64,000 bases of DNA from contig NZ_CP085081.1 of assembly GCF_023243115.1 (NCBI RefSeq), forward strand, positions 3,348,001 to 3,412,000. Direction: 5' to 3'. Shown one piece after another: positions 35,994-46,245 of the stretch (positions are counted from its first letter, which is position 1; each line of letters begins with the position of its first letter). The notes beneath the pieces were generated by a model. That model was not told the origin of the DNA. It saw only the letters and a program-made list of their open reading frames with translations, and did no database searches. This DNA comes from Sediminicoccus sp. KRV36. GTDB taxonomy: Bacteria; Pseudomonadota; Alphaproteobacteria; Acetobacterales; Acetobacteraceae. The position numbers and the translations under genes are program-made.

Positions 35994-36111
35994 AGACCGG
36001 GGCTTTGGCCGGGGCGAAGGGCGCGCCGGCCTTGGCGCCGGGTGGCGTTTGAGAGGATGGTTCACCGCTGGAGCGACCTCGCCTCAGTGGATCATGCTCC
36101 GGGGAGAAAAA

Positions 36112-37302
36112 ATGCGCTGGGGTCGCGAGACGAATTTGCTGCTGCTGGCCCTGGGGGCGATGTTCGTGCAGCAAAGCTTCGCCTCGCTCGGCCGCAGCCT
36201 GCCCAGCGTCATCGCCCCCGCCATCATCACCGATCTCGGCATTGATGCGGCCTGGGTCGGTGTCTATGTCAGCCTGATCGCGGTTTCGGCGCTGGCCTTC
36301 CAACTGGGCTGCGGCAGCTTCATCATCCGGCATGGCGCGCTGCGCATGAGCCAGGTGGCGCTGGTGCTGCTGGCGGGCGGGCTGTTTGCCGCATCCTCCG
36401 GACTGATCGTCATGCTGGCGCTCTCGGCCATGATCGGTGGCGGCGGATCGGCGATTTCGACGCCGGCGAGTTCGCATCTGCTCGGCCGGTACTCGCCACC
36501 GAAATACGCGCCGCTGGTGTTTTCCGTGAAGCAGACGGCGGTGCCGGCCGGCCTGCTGCTGGCCGGGCTGCTGGGGCCGGCCATCACCTATTGGGGTGGT
36601 TGGCGCCTGGCCCTCGATGTCGCGGCCGTCGCCTGCCTCATCTTTGCGGTGCTGCTGCAGCCCATGCGGCGCGAATTCGACTCCGACCGCGTGCCCACGC
36701 GGCAATTCCATCTCTCCGACTTCAAGACGACCATCACCGCAGTGCTGGCGACGCCGGAATTGCGCAACCTCTCCTTTGCCTGCTTCGCCTTCAACGGCTT
36801 GCAGACGGTCTTTACCTCCTACTTCATCCTCTACCTCGTGGACCTCGGCCATAGCCTCAGCCTGGCCGGCTTCGTCTTCGCGGTGGCGATGTTCGTGGCG
36901 GTACCCTGCCGCATCGTCTGGGGTTGGCTTGGCAGCACCATCGCGACGCCACGCGCGATGATGGGCGGCTTGGCGCTCGGCATGGCGGCGAGCACACTGG
37001 TCATGGGCTTCTACGGCCCCTCCTGGCCCGTCTTCCTGATCGGCCTGACGGCGAGTTGCCTCAGCGCCACCGCCATGTCCTGGCATGGCGTGCTGCTGGC
37101 GGAAGCCGCGCGCCTGGCACCACCTGGCATGCGTGGCGGGGCCACCGGCGGCGTGCTGTCCTTTGGCCAGATGGGTGGGCTTTTGCTGCCGCTGATCTAT
37201 GCGCTGCTGCTATGGGTGACTGGCAGCCACGGCCTCGGCTTCGCCGTCTGCGGCCTGCCGGCGCTGGTGGTGGGAATTGTTCTCTCGCGCAGGCCGCGCT
37301 GA
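36112..37302 (+). CDS. MFS transporter
   Basis: A 396-aa 12-TM carrier. Segments run from LLLLALGAMFVQQSFASLG to LGFAVCGLPALVVGIVLSRR. The first-half loop FIIRHGALRMSQ and the VFSVKQTAVPAGLLLAGLLGP segment are typical of the CynX/NarK-like and organic-anion MFS groups. ATG 36112 follows GGGGAGA; the frame continues upstream into the monooxygenase gene without a ribosome site. The 118 bp before it are GC-rich with short direct repeats. It may move the product or substrate of the neighbouring monooxygenase. Substrate unknown. Confidence 0.91.
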   Translation: MRWGRETNLLLLALGAMFVQQSFASLGRSLPSVIAPAIITDLGIDAAWVGVYVSLIAVSALAFQLGCGSFIIRHGALRMSQVALVLLAGGLFAASSGLIVMLALSAMIGGGGSAISTPASSHLLGRYSPPKYAPLVFSVKQTAVPAGLLLAGLLGPAITYWGGWRLALDVAAVACLIFAVLLQPMRREFDSDRVPTRQFHLSDFKTTITAVLATPELRNLSFACFAFNGLQTVFTSYFILYLVDLGHSLSLAGFVFAVAMFVAVPCRIVWGWLGSTIATPRAMMGGLALGMAASTLVMGFYGPSWPVFLIGLTASCLSATAMSWHGVLLAEAARLAPPGMRGGATGGVLSFGQMGGLLLPLIYALLLWVTGSHGLGFAVCGLPALVVGIVLSRRPR

Positions 37303-37369
37303 GCCCTGGACAAGGCCGCGCGCAGGCCCGCATGCTGATCGCTCCGCCCGCGCAAGGAGATCCTGGATC

Positions 37370-38953
37370 ATGCAACGTCGTTCCCTGATGCAGGCGGGGC
37401 TTGCTGCATCCCTCGCGGCACCGGCCGCCACCCGCGCGCAATCCGCCAGCACACTGCGCTTCATCCCGCAGCAGGATCTGATCGTGCTCGATCCGGTCAC
37501 CACCACGGCCTATATCACCCGCAACCATGGCTACATGGTCTTCGACACGCTCTACGGCATGGATAGCCGCTTCCAGGCGACGCCGCAGATGCTGGAAGGC
37601 CACAGCATCGAGAATGACGGCAGGCTGTGGAATCTGCGCCTGCGCGAAAACCTCTGGTTCCATGACGGCACGCCGGTGCTGGCCAAGGATTGCGTGGCCA
37701 GCATCCGCCGCTGGGCGCGGCGTGATCCCTTCGGCGTGACCCTCATGGAAGCGACCGATGAGCTTTCGGCGCCGGATGACCGCACCATCCGCTTCCGCCT
37801 CAAGCGCCCCTTCCCGCTGCTGCCCATCGCCCTGGGAAAAGCCTCGGTGCCGGTCTGCGCCATGATGCCCGAGCGCCTGGCGAACACCGACCCCTTCCAG
37901 CAGGTGCCCGAGATGGTCGGCAGCGGCCCCTTCCGCTTCAAAGCGGATGAGCGCGTGGCGGGCGCCAAGGTGGTCTATACGAAGTTCGAGCGCTATGTGC
38001 CGCGCAGCGGCGGCACGCCCAGCTGGACCGCTGGTCCCAAGGTGGTTCACTTCGACCGCGTGGAGTGGAACTCCATGCCCGATGCCTCCACCGCCAATTC
38101 CGCGATGCTGAACAATGAGCAGGATTGGCAGGAATACGCCTCGCTCAATCACCTGACGATGCTGCGCCGCGCGCGCAACCTGCGTATGCAGAACCTGGAC
38201 CCGACCGGCTATGTCTCCATGCTGCGGGTGAACCACCTGCAGCCGCCCTTCAACAACCCGGCCATCCGCCGGGCACTGTGGGGGGCGATTGACCAGACGG
38301 CCTGCATGCATGCGCTGGTCGGCCCCACGGAGACGAGCCTTTACCACGTGCCGCTCGGCTTCTTCGCGCCCAATACCCCCATGGCCTCAGAGGTCGGGCT
38401 GGAGCCTTTGCGCGGGCCACGCGACATGGCCGCCGTCAACCGGGCGCTGCGCGGCGCGGGCTATAATGGCGAGACGGTGCTGCTGATGATCCCGAGCAAC
38501 TCCGCCTCCCTCGCCCTGCAGGGCGAGGTGATGGCCGATACGCTCAAGCGCGCCGGCATGAATGTCGAGGTCTATGCGGTGGAGTTCAACGCCATGCTGC
38601 AACGGCGCAACCGCCGCGGCCCGGTGAGCGAGGGCGGCTGGAGCGCCTTCGTCACCAATTGGTCCGGCTCGGATTGGCTGTCGCCCGCAGGCCACATCGC
38701 GCTGCGCGGCAATGGCGAGGCCGGTTACGCCGGCTGGGCCACCATGCCCCGCATCGAGGCGCTGCGCGAAGCCTGGTTCAACGCCCCGGACGAGGCGGCG
38801 CAGCAGGCCATCTGCCGCGACATCCAGCTCGAAGCCATGCGGGAGGTGCCCTACTACCCGCTGGGCCAGGTGATGCAGCCTACGGTCTTCCGCGCCAACC
38901 TCACTGGCGTTCTGGAGGGCTTCTCCACCTTCTGGAATGTGCGGCGCGCATGA
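37370..38953 (+). CDS. ABC transporter solute-binding protein, peptide/nickel type (SBP_bac_5)
   Basis: A 527-aa extracytoplasmic protein. It has the signal QRRSLMQAGLAASLAAPAA, then IPQQDLIVLDPVTTTAYITR, MLEGHSIENDGRLWNLRLRE and WFHDGTPVLAKDCVASIRRW, the family signature. ATG 37370 follows AAGGAGA. The stop overlaps the M20 gene start by 4 nt. As with the protein at 32938, no membrane or ATPase subunits are encoded nearby. Coupling to an AbgB-like protein points to an N-acyl or peptide-like ligand. Confidence 0.93.
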   Translation: MQRRSLMQAGLAASLAAPAATRAQSASTLRFIPQQDLIVLDPVTTTAYITRNHGYMVFDTLYGMDSRFQATPQMLEGHSIENDGRLWNLRLRENLWFHDGTPVLAKDCVASIRRWARRDPFGVTLMEATDELSAPDDRTIRFRLKRPFPLLPIALGKASVPVCAMMPERLANTDPFQQVPEMVGSGPFRFKADERVAGAKVVYTKFERYVPRSGGTPSWTAGPKVVHFDRVEWNSMPDASTANSAMLNNEQDWQEYASLNHLTMLRRARNLRMQNLDPTGYVSMLRVNHLQPPFNNPAIRRALWGAIDQTACMHALVGPTETSLYHVPLGFFAPNTPMASEVGLEPLRGPRDMAAVNRALRGAGYNGETVLLMIPSNSASLALQGEVMADTLKRAGMNVEVYAVEFNAMLQRRNRRGPVSEGGWSAFVTNWSGSDWLSPAGHIALRGNGEAGYAGWATMPRIEALREAWFNAPDEAAQQAICRDIQLEAMREVPYYPLGQVMQPTVFRANLTGVLEGFSTFWNVRRA

Positions 38954-40530
38954 GCCCGCGCGACACGGCGCTGGCTTACATCAGCGCGAATGAGCCCCGC
39001 TTCTCGGAATTCTGCCAGCGCATCTGGTCCCATGCGGAGCCCGCCTGGCGCGAATACAAGTCCGCCCGCGACTATGTGGAATTGCTGCGCGCCGAGGGCT
39101 TCTCGGTCGAGGCCGGATCCGGCGGCATGCCCACCGCCTTCGTGGCGAGCTGGGGCAGCGGCAAGCCCGTCCTGGCGGGCTTCTCCGAATATGACGCGGT
39201 GCCCGGCAATTCGCAGCAGGTGGTGCCCTATCCCGCCCCGCGCGAGGGCGTGCACCCCTATGCGGCGGGCCATACCGACCCGCACTCCGTGCTGGGGACC
39301 GCATCCCTCGTCGCCATGCTGGGTGCCAAGGCCGCGATGCAGCAGCATGGCATCGCCGGCACTCTGAAGCTGTTCGGCGAACCGGCCGAGAAGGTCTGCG
39401 GCTCCAAGCCCGTGCACGCGGCCAAGGGCTATTACAACGACCTCGATGCCGCCGTGGTCTGGCACCCCTGGCCGTCCAACACCGTGACCAGCGACACGCA
39501 ATTCGGCGCCTATTGGTCCTGCGTCATCACCTTCGAGGCGGCCGATCCGGAAAACTGGATCGACCCCACGCTTGTGCCCATCGAGGGTGCCCATGCCCAG
39601 GCCCGCTGCCCCGGCGCGCTGGATGCGATGTGCCTGATGTACACCACGACGAAATACACGAAGGAGGCGATGTTCCCGCATGCCGGCTCCTGGACGCTGA
39701 ATGAATTCGTCCTGGGCGATGGCGGTGCCACATCGGACAATCTCGCGCCGCGCTTCGCGCAGATCCAGTATTCCTGGCGCGCTTCCTCGCTCGGCATCCA
39801 GGAGCAGATCTGGCGCGTGCTGGCGAATAATGCGCGCCATGCCGCGGCCAGCACCGGCTGCCGCGCCTTTGTGCGCTGGGTGACGAAGACGCGCGTGGGC
39901 CTGCCCAACCAGGTGATGACAGACCTCACCTGGAAGAACCTGCAAGCCGTCGGTGCGCCAGCCTATGACGAAGCCGCGCTGGAATTCGGGCGCGACATCC
40001 AGCGCAACCTGGGCCTCGCGCCGATGGAGGATCCTTTCATCCCCACCGCCAGCCGCCTGATGCCGCCAGAGGAAAACGAGGCCCGGCTGCGCGCCGGCCT
40101 GCCCGCCTGGCAGAAGCATCTCAGCGCCGATGACTATGTGGAGTTCTGCTGGCATGCGCCCACGGTGCGGCTGCTGGCCGCGCGGCCCCGGCTGCGTCCG
40201 CCCACGCCCGGCTTCGCCTATCCCAACTGGGCCTATCTGGCCCTTGGCGGCCTGCCCGGCGCGGTGGACCCGGGCATGTTCGTCGCCGCGCGCACCATGG
40301 CGCTGACCTATGTGGACCTCGCCACGCAGCCGGAGACCCTGGCCGCCGCACAGGCCGAGTTCCGCGAACGCAGCGGCATCGGCACGCCCGCCTGGGTGCC
40401 GCCGCTGCTGCCAGCGGATTTTGACCCGCCCGTGGATCTGCGCTGGCCGGAATACGTGACCACCGCGCGGGGCGAGGAATGGTGCATCCCCACGCCACAT
40501 GCTGGCACCGGGGCAGGCGAAACCCTTTAG
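38950..40530 (+). CDS. M20-family amidohydrolase, AbgB-like, with altered active-site motifs
   Basis: A 526-aa protein related to p-aminobenzoyl-glutamate hydrolase subunit B and similar M20D proteins. The N-terminal part has AFVASWGSGKPVLAGFSEYDAVPG, matching the E-Y-D-A-x-P-G of AbgB. The metal motif, usually GH-x-CGHN, reads GHTDPHSVLG, so the Cys-Gly is replaced by Asp-Pro. The usual PAEE reads PAEKVCG, losing the second glutamate. It is longer than AbgB (about 480 aa) through insertions such as DPENWIDPTLVPIEGAHAQ. It may have a different metal site or have lost hydrolysis. It is coupled to an orphan solute-binding protein gene, and an AbgT-type transporter lies 17 kb away. Confidence 0.87.
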   Translation: MSPRDTALAYISANEPRFSEFCQRIWSHAEPAWREYKSARDYVELLRAEGFSVEAGSGGMPTAFVASWGSGKPVLAGFSEYDAVPGNSQQVVPYPAPREGVHPYAAGHTDPHSVLGTASLVAMLGAKAAMQQHGIAGTLKLFGEPAEKVCGSKPVHAAKGYYNDLDAAVVWHPWPSNTVTSDTQFGAYWSCVITFEAADPENWIDPTLVPIEGAHAQARCPGALDAMCLMYTTTKYTKEAMFPHAGSWTLNEFVLGDGGATSDNLAPRFAQIQYSWRASSLGIQEQIWRVLANNARHAAASTGCRAFVRWVTKTRVGLPNQVMTDLTWKNLQAVGAPAYDEAALEFGRDIQRNLGLAPMEDPFIPTASRLMPPEENEARLRAGLPAWQKHLSADDYVEFCWHAPTVRLLAARPRLRPPTPGFAYPNWAYLALGGLPGAVDPGMFVAARTMALTYVDLATQPETLAAAQAEFRERSGIGTPAWVPPLLPADFDPPVDLRWPEYVTTARGEEWCIPTPHAGTGAGETL

Positions 40531-40572
40531 CCCCCGCCCGGCCATCAATATGGCCGGCTGATGCCGCTGCCA

Positions 40573-40605
40573 GGATCCTCGAAGCGCCGCCCCCTTCGAG
40601 GATCC
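40573..40605 (+). terminator. Perfect 12-bp stem-loop after the M20 gene
   Basis: GGATCCTCGAAG (40573-40584) and CTTCGAGGATCC (40594-40605) are perfect inverted arms around a 9-nt C-rich loop. It lies 42 bp after the stop of the AbgB-like gene and before tamA. No T run follows, so it may terminate weakly or serve as a protein-binding site. It is the only clear structure in this 151-bp gap. Confidence 0.5.
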
Positions 40606-40681
40606 GCCCAACCCCCAAGACAAATCCCCCCCGTCATGCGCATATGGCCGGCAGCCGCGAAACCCGTGATGGAAAAACCAC

Positions 40682-42487
40682 TTGCGCTGGGGACCATATC
40701 GGCAGCTGGGGGGGATCCTGGCCTTGGCCCTCATGCTGGCCCCGCCCTCCCTGCCCCAATCCTTGAGCGAGCCCGCGCAGGATGAGCCGGCCGCGCTCTC
40801 CTATCGCGCCCGCATCCCCGATACTGGCGATGCGACACTCGATGCACTGCTGCGCACCACCTCCAACCTGATCGCCCTGCAGGAGGTTGCGCCGACGGAT
40901 GCGGAAGGGCTGCTCTCCCGCATCGCGGCGGAGCCGGCACGGCTCTGGCCAGTGCTCGACGCCGAAGGCTATTGGGCCGGCAGGATCGAGATCACCCAAT
41001 CGCCCGGCACGCCCGTCGCGGTGGAGATCGGCGTGACACCCGGCCCCCGCTATACGCTCAGGCAAATCACGGTGGAGGGGAGCCCGGCGCCGGATCTCAC
41101 AGCCGGCCAGCCAGCCCGGGCCGAGGCGGTGCTGGGCGCCGAAACCGCGCTGCTTGCCCAGCTACGCCGCGACGGCCACCCGCTGGCCCGGATCGAGCGG
41201 CAGGTGACGGTGGACCATTCAGCCCGCGCGATGGACATCGCCTTCACCGTGCAGCCCGGCCCGCGCGCGGAGTTCGCTCCCCCCAGCGTCACCGGCACCG
41301 AGCGCGTGAACCCCGAGGTGGTGCGCCGCGTGGCGGCCCTGCGCCTGGCCGAGCAAAGCTTCAGCCCGGAACGCCTCGCTCGCGCCCGCGCCGATGTGGC
41401 AGCCCTCGGGCCCTTCGCCTCGGTGCGGATCGAGACCGGTCCGGCACTGGATGCGCAGGGCCGCCTGCCGGTGACGGTGGAGGTGCGTGAACGCCCCTTC
41501 CGGGTGCTGAGCGCCACGGCTGCCTATGAGACCAATTACGGCGCCTCGCTGCGCTTTGGCTGGCAGCATCGCAACCTTCTGGGGGGTGCCGAAAATCTCC
41601 GCGTGGAGCTGGAAGCCAGCCGCATCGGCACGGACCCGAACCTGCTCAATGCCCGCGCCGCCGTGACCTGGCGGCAGCCGCTGCCCTTCGGCTGGGATGG
41701 CAGCCTCGTCGGTGGGCCCGCCCTCGTGCGGGACAGGCTGGATAGCTACGACCGTAACGCCTTCGTGTTCAACCTGGCCTATGAGCGGCGGCTCGGCGAG
41801 CGCTGGACCCTCTCCACCGGCCCCATCGCCGAGATCGGCCAGAGCGGCGTGCCGGGCGGCACGCTCAGCCCCTATCAGTTGGCCGGCTGGGCGGTGCAGG
41901 CGCGGTATGACAGCACGCAAAGCCTGCTCGATCCGCGCTCGGGCATCCGTGCGCAGGGCAGCGTGACGCCCTCCTATGCGTTCAATGACAGCACGGCCTA
42001 TCTGCCGCTGCGGCTGGCCGGCTCCACCTATTTCGACGTGACGGGCGACGGCCGTGGCATCCTCGCGCTGCGCGGCGTCCTGGGCAGCCTCGTGAACACC
42101 ACGGCCGAAAATGTCCCACCCAGCCAGCGCTTCTATGCGGGCGGCGGTGGATCGGTCCGCGGCTATGATTATCAATCCATCGGGCCGCGCACGCCCCAGG
42201 GCCAACCAGGGGGGGGCAAGCCCGCCGGCGGGGCGAGCCTGCTGGAGGGCACCGTCGAGTGGCGCCAGCGCTTTGGCGAGAACTTCGGGGCCGTCGCTTT
42301 CGTGGATGCGGGCTCGGTCGGCGCCAAGACCTGGGCGCCGACGGATGATTTGCGCGTGGGCGCCGGCATTGGCCTGCGCTACTACACGGCGATCGGCCCG
42401 ATCCGCGCCGACCTCGCCATCCCGTTGGTGCGCCAGCAGGGCAGCGGGTCCTTCGGCTTCTATATCGGCATCGGCCAGGCCTTCTGA
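40682..42487 (+). CDS. tamA: Outer-membrane translocation and assembly module protein TamA (Omp85 family)
   Basis: A 601-aa Omp85 protein. It has a signal peptide (about residues 1-26, GGILALALMLAPPSLPQ), then periplasmic POTRA repeats (about 75-265; PGPRYTLRQITVEG and PGPRAEFAPPSVTG mark repeat starts). A C-terminal beta-barrel holds the conserved loop-6 motif SVRGYDYQSIGP and ends in an aromatic residue (IGIGQAF). With TamB it inserts outer-membrane or surface proteins. The start is probably TTG 40682: an in-frame stop lies just upstream, and the first ATG (40733) would cut into the signal peptide. GGAAAA precedes it. tamB begins 13 bp downstream. Confidence 0.93.
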   Translation: MRWGPYRQLGGILALALMLAPPSLPQSLSEPAQDEPAALSYRARIPDTGDATLDALLRTTSNLIALQEVAPTDAEGLLSRIAAEPARLWPVLDAEGYWAGRIEITQSPGTPVAVEIGVTPGPRYTLRQITVEGSPAPDLTAGQPARAEAVLGAETALLAQLRRDGHPLARIERQVTVDHSARAMDIAFTVQPGPRAEFAPPSVTGTERVNPEVVRRVAALRLAEQSFSPERLARARADVAALGPFASVRIETGPALDAQGRLPVTVEVRERPFRVLSATAAYETNYGASLRFGWQHRNLLGGAENLRVELEASRIGTDPNLLNARAAVTWRQPLPFGWDGSLVGGPALVRDRLDSYDRNAFVFNLAYERRLGERWTLSTGPIAEIGQSGVPGGTLSPYQLAGWAVQARYDSTQSLLDPRSGIRAQGSVTPSYAFNDSTAYLPLRLAGSTYFDVTGDGRGILALRGVLGSLVNTTAENVPPSQRFYAGGGGSVRGYDYQSIGPRTPQGQPGGGKPAGGASLLEGTVEWRQRFGENFGAVAFVDAGSVGAKTWAPTDDLRVGAGIGLRYYTAIGPIRADLAIPLVRQQGSGSFGFYIGIGQAF

Positions 42488-42500
42488 TGGGCTCTCCGTG

Positions 42501-45500
42501 ATGCGCCGCGCGCTCCTGATCATCGCGTTCATGCTGGGCTTACCGGTGCTGCTGCTGGGCGCGCTGCTGACGCCCTGGGGCCTGGGGGTCGCGCTGGGCT
42601 TTGTGCCCGGCCTGCAGCTGGAGGGGCTTTCCGGCCCCCTGCCCGGTCGGCTGGGCGCCGAGCGCGTCAGCCTGACCGATCCGGAAGGAACCTGGCTGGA
42701 AGCGGAGGGCGTGGAGATCCAGCTCGCCTGGCGCGATCTTCTGGCAGGCCGTGTCCGGCTGGAGGCGGTGGGCGCGCGGCGGCTCATCCTGCACCGCCTG
42801 CCGCCCTCCGCGCCTACGGCCGAGCCCGCGCCATTCGCGCTGCCCCGCCTGCCCCATCTGCCCGTCGCCATCCGGCTGGAAGGGGTGGACCTGCCCAGGG
42901 TCGAACTGGGCGAGGCGGTGCTCGGCCAGGCGGCCAGCCTCTCCCTGGTTGGCTCCCTGGCATTGGAGGCAGCTCATCTCGCGGCTTCGCTCACGCTGCA
43001 ACGGCTGGACCGGCCCGGCAGCGCGCGGCTGGAGCTGAGCCTGGGAGGCGTGGCGCTGACGGCAAACCTCGCGGCCGCCGAGCCAGCCGGCGGGCTGGTG
43101 GCGGCCCTGGCCGGGATGCCGGAGGCGCCCTTCGCGCTCGATCTCAGTCTGGATGGCCCGGCGAGTGGTGCGGCGTGGAGCCTTGCCGCCACGCTTGGGC
43201 CGGCAGAGGCGCATCTGCGTGGCAATGCCGGGCTTGCGGCCGATGGCACCCTGGCGCTGACGCTGGGCGGCACGGCCTCGCCCGCGGGGCTGCTGCCGGC
43301 GGCTTTCGCCCCGCTGGCCGCGCGCATCACGCTGGATGCGGCGGTGGCCCGTGCGCCGGATGGCGCGCTCACCCTCGGCAATTTGGCCCTCGGCCTCCCC
43401 GCGGGCCAGGCAAGCGGCGCAGGCCGGCTGGATGCGCGCGAGGCATTGAGCGCCCGCTTCCGGCTCGATGCAGCACCAGCCGAATTCTTCGCCCCCTGGC
43501 TCCCGCCGGGCCTGACATGGCGCGCCCTCTCCGCAGAGGGCGAGGTGAGCGGCAGCCTCGCCGCCCCGGCGCTCATCCTCAATATCCTGGCCGAGGCGCC
43601 GCATGGGCTGGGCGAGGCGGATGCGATGCTGGGCGAAGCCCCCCGCCTGCACGCGCGGCTGGCCGGCGGGCACATCGAGGCCAGCCTTGCGGGGGAGCGC
43701 GTGGATGCCCGCCTGGATGGCCCGATCACGGCGCCCTTTGATCTCGCCTTCACCCTCTCCGCGCGCGACCCACCCGGCCTGACGGGGGATATCAGCGCCG
43801 AAGGCCGCCTGGCCGGCACCGCCGAGGCACCACTTTTGCAGGCCGAGCTGCGCTCCGAACGGCTGGAGGGCCAGGGCCAGGTCTTTGAAGCCATTCACCT
43901 TTCGGCCAGCGCCTCGGTCAGCGCGGCCCGGGTGGAGGGGGTGGGCCGCTTCCAGTCGCGCCCGCTGAACCTCAACATCGAGGCCAGCCGCGAAGGCGAG
44001 ATCCTGCGGCTGGACCGGCTGGAGGCCCGCTTCGCCGAAGCCACACTGACCGGTTCCGGCCGGGGCAGCCTGCCGGCCGGCCCCTTCACCGGCGATGTGC
44101 GGCTGGAAGCGCCCGATCTCGCGCGACTGGAATTGGGGCTGCATGGCCGGCTCAGTGCCGAGTTGAATGCCAGCGCCATCCCCGGTGCGAGCGGCGCGGC
44201 GGCCCAGGGGATCCGGCTGCGGCTGAACGGCACGGGCCTGGGGACGACTGGCCTGCGCGCTGGCATCCAGGCGGAGGCCGAGGGCAGTCTGGCCGCGCTC
44301 GCCTTCCGGCTTGGGCTCACGGTGGCGGAGGGCGCGCTGAACCTGGCAGGGGAACTGGCACTGGATGGGACGGAGGCGCAGATCACGCTCGTACGTCTGG
44401 AGGCACGCTCCGGCCTGGATGCGCTGAACCTCGCCGGCCCGGCGCGGATCCGGGTGAACCAGGCGGGGGATGGGGTGCTGGAACCGGCGCGCCTTACCAG
44501 CCGGCGCGGCGGCACGCTGGCGCTGCAAGGACGCGTGCAGGGCGGGCAGATCACGGCGCGGGCCGATCTGGCAGCCGTGCCGCTGGGCCCGCTGAGCGGC
44601 GGCTTGGCCACCGGCACAGCCTCCGGGCAGGCGACGGCATCAGGCAGCCTGGGCACGCCGCAGATCGAGGCCAGCCTGCGCGTCGACGCGCTGCGGGCCA
44701 GCCAGGCGCCGCTTCTGCCGCCTGCCCAGCTGACCGGCACGGCGCGGCTGCAGGGGCAGGCGCTGCGGGCGGAGGCGCGGCTCACCGCCGGTCCGGCCGT
44801 GCAGCTGGATATCACAGCACAACAGCCGCGCGGCCTGGGGCCCGCACAGGCCTTCGAGGCCAGCCTGCGCGGGCGGCTCGACCTCGGGCTGCTGGCGCGG
44901 CCCTATCTGGCCGCCGGTGCCGATCGGGTCTCCGGCCGGCTCGCGCTGGATCTGCGGGCCAGCGGCACCCCGGCAGCACCCGTGCTGGCCGGCGGGGCGA
45001 CGCTGAGCGAGGCCAGCTACGCCAACCCGATCTATGGCACGCGCATCGAGGGGGTCGGCGCGCGGCTGACGGCTCAGGGCCAGCGCCTGGTCGTGGAGAG
45101 CTTCACGGGGCGCACCGGCGGTGGCGGCACGCTGTCCGCGCAAGGCTGGATTGAACCCCTGGGCGAGGGGTTGCCCGCGCAGTTCCGTCTGCAGGCGGAG
45201 GCTGCACGCCCCATCGGCGGCAGCCTGGGCGATGCCACACTGGACGCCGACCTCCGGCTGGCCGGGCCGCTGCTCTCGGGCGGAAGCCTCAGCGGGCGGG
45301 TGAATCTGCGCCGGGCCGAGCTGCGCATCCCCGAAAGCCTGCCCGCCAGCGTGCCCAGCCTGGCCCCGGTGCGGCAGATCGGGCCCCTGCCCCCCGGCCG
45401 CCCGGCGCCGCCCGCCCCGCGCCCGCCCATCGCCAGGCCAAGCCTGCCCATGGCGCTGGACATCACGGTCGCCGCCCCGCGCGCCCTGTTCATCCGCGGG

Positions 45501-46157
45501 CGCGGGCTGGACGCCGAATTGGGGGGTGAACTGGTGCTGCGCGGCACGCTGGCCGCGCCCATCCCCTCCGGTGGGTTCCGGCTGCGGCGTGGCAGCTACG
45601 ATCTCGCTGGGCGGCGGCTGGAATTCAGCCGCGGCATCATCGGCTTCGACTCCCAAAATTTCACGCCGAACCTCGATTTCCTGGCAAGCGCGCGCAGCCG
45701 CTCCCACACCATCAACCTCACCATCACGGGCAACCCCGCCACACCCCAGATCCATGTGACGGCCGAGCCGGAATTGCCGCAGGATGAGGCACTGGCCCGG
45801 CTGCTATTCGACCGCGAGACGGGCCGGCTCTCGCCCTTCGAAATCCTCACCATCACCCAGGCGGCCGCCCAACTGGCCGGGCTGCCCACCCCGGGGCTGA
45901 GCGCGATGGACCGACTGCGGCGCGGCCTGGGGCTGGATCGGCTGGGCGTCGGCTCGGATGGCAGCGGGCGGGCGGCGCTGGAGGCCGGCGGCTATGTCGC
46001 GCCGGGCGTCTATCTCGGCATCCGCCAGGGCACAGCGGGCGGGGCGCCGGGTGTCGGCGTTCAGGTGGAACTCACCCCCAGCCTGCGGATGGAGGGACAG
46101 ACCAGCACCGGCCCGGCTGGCGACCGGCTCGGCATCACCTGGGAGCGCGAATACTGA
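42501..46157 (+). CDS. tamB: Translocation/assembly module protein TamB (AsmA-like, DUF490)
   Basis: A 1218-aa protein. One N-terminal membrane anchor ([20 protein letters not shown]) is followed by a very long, Leu/Gly/Ala-rich beta-helical periplasmic region and the conserved DUF490 C-terminal domain ([59 protein letters not shown]). It ends in LGITWEREY. TamB spans the periplasm from the inner membrane to TamA and belongs to the AsmA-like group linked to phospholipid transport and outer-membrane assembly. ATG 42501 lies 13 bp after tamA, so the two are co-transcribed. The frame stays open upstream within tamA but has no ribosome site there. Confidence 0.95.
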   Translation: MRRALLIIAFMLGLPVLLLGALLTPWGLGVALGFVPGLQLEGLSGPLPGRLGAERVSLTDPEGTWLEAEGVEIQLAWRDLLAGRVRLEAVGARRLILHRLPPSAPTAEPAPFALPRLPHLPVAIRLEGVDLPRVELGEAVLGQAASLSLVGSLALEAAHLAASLTLQRLDRPGSARLELSLGGVALTANLAAAEPAGGLVAALAGMPEAPFALDLSLDGPASGAAWSLAATLGPAEAHLRGNAGLAADGTLALTLGGTASPAGLLPAAFAPLAARITLDAAVARAPDGALTLGNLALGLPAGQASGAGRLDAREALSARFRLDAAPAEFFAPWLPPGLTWRALSAEGEVSGSLAAPALILNILAEAPHGLGEADAMLGEAPRLHARLAGGHIEASLAGERVDARLDGPITAPFDLAFTLSARDPPGLTGDISAEGRLAGTAEAPLLQAELRSERLEGQGQVFEAIHLSASASVSAARVEGVGRFQSRPLNLNIEASREGEILRLDRLEARFAEATLTGSGRGSLPAGPFTGDVRLEAPDLARLELGLHGRLSAELNASAIPGASGAAAQGIRLRLNGTGLGTTGLRAGIQAEAEGSLAALAFRLGLTVAEGALNLAGELALDGTEAQITLVRLEARSGLDALNLAGPARIRVNQAGDGVLEPARLTSRRGGTLALQGRVQGGQITARADLAAVPLGPLSGGLATGTASGQATASGSLGTPQIEASLRVDALRASQAPLLPPAQLTGTARLQGQALRAEARLTAGPAVQLDITAQQPRGLGPAQAFEASLRGRLDLGLLARPYLAAGADRVSGRLALDLRASGTPAAPVLAGGATLSEASYANPIYGTRIEGVGARLTAQGQRLVVESFTGRTGGGGTLSAQGWIEPLGEGLPAQFRLQAEAARPIGGSLGDATLDADLRLAGPLLSGGSLSGRVNLRRAELRIPESLPASVPSLAPVRQIGPLPPGRPAPPAPRPPIARPSLPMALDITVAAPRALFIRGRGLDAELGGELVLRGTLAAPIPSGGFRLRRGSYDLAGRRLEFSRGIIGFDSQNFTPNLDFLASARSRSHTINLTITGNPATPQIHVTAEPELPQDEALARLLFDRETGRLSPFEILTITQAAAQLAGLPTPGLSAMDRLRRGLGLDRLGVGSDGSGRAALEAGGYVAPGVYLGIRQGTAGGAPGVGVQVELTPSLRMEGQTSTGPAGDRLGITWEREY

Positions 46158-46245
46158 CCGCGATGGACCCGCGGGGCCGGATGAGCAATCCTGGCCGATG
46201 AGACAAGAGCGGGGCGCCAAAGCCCTGCCATCGGAGGATCAGACC

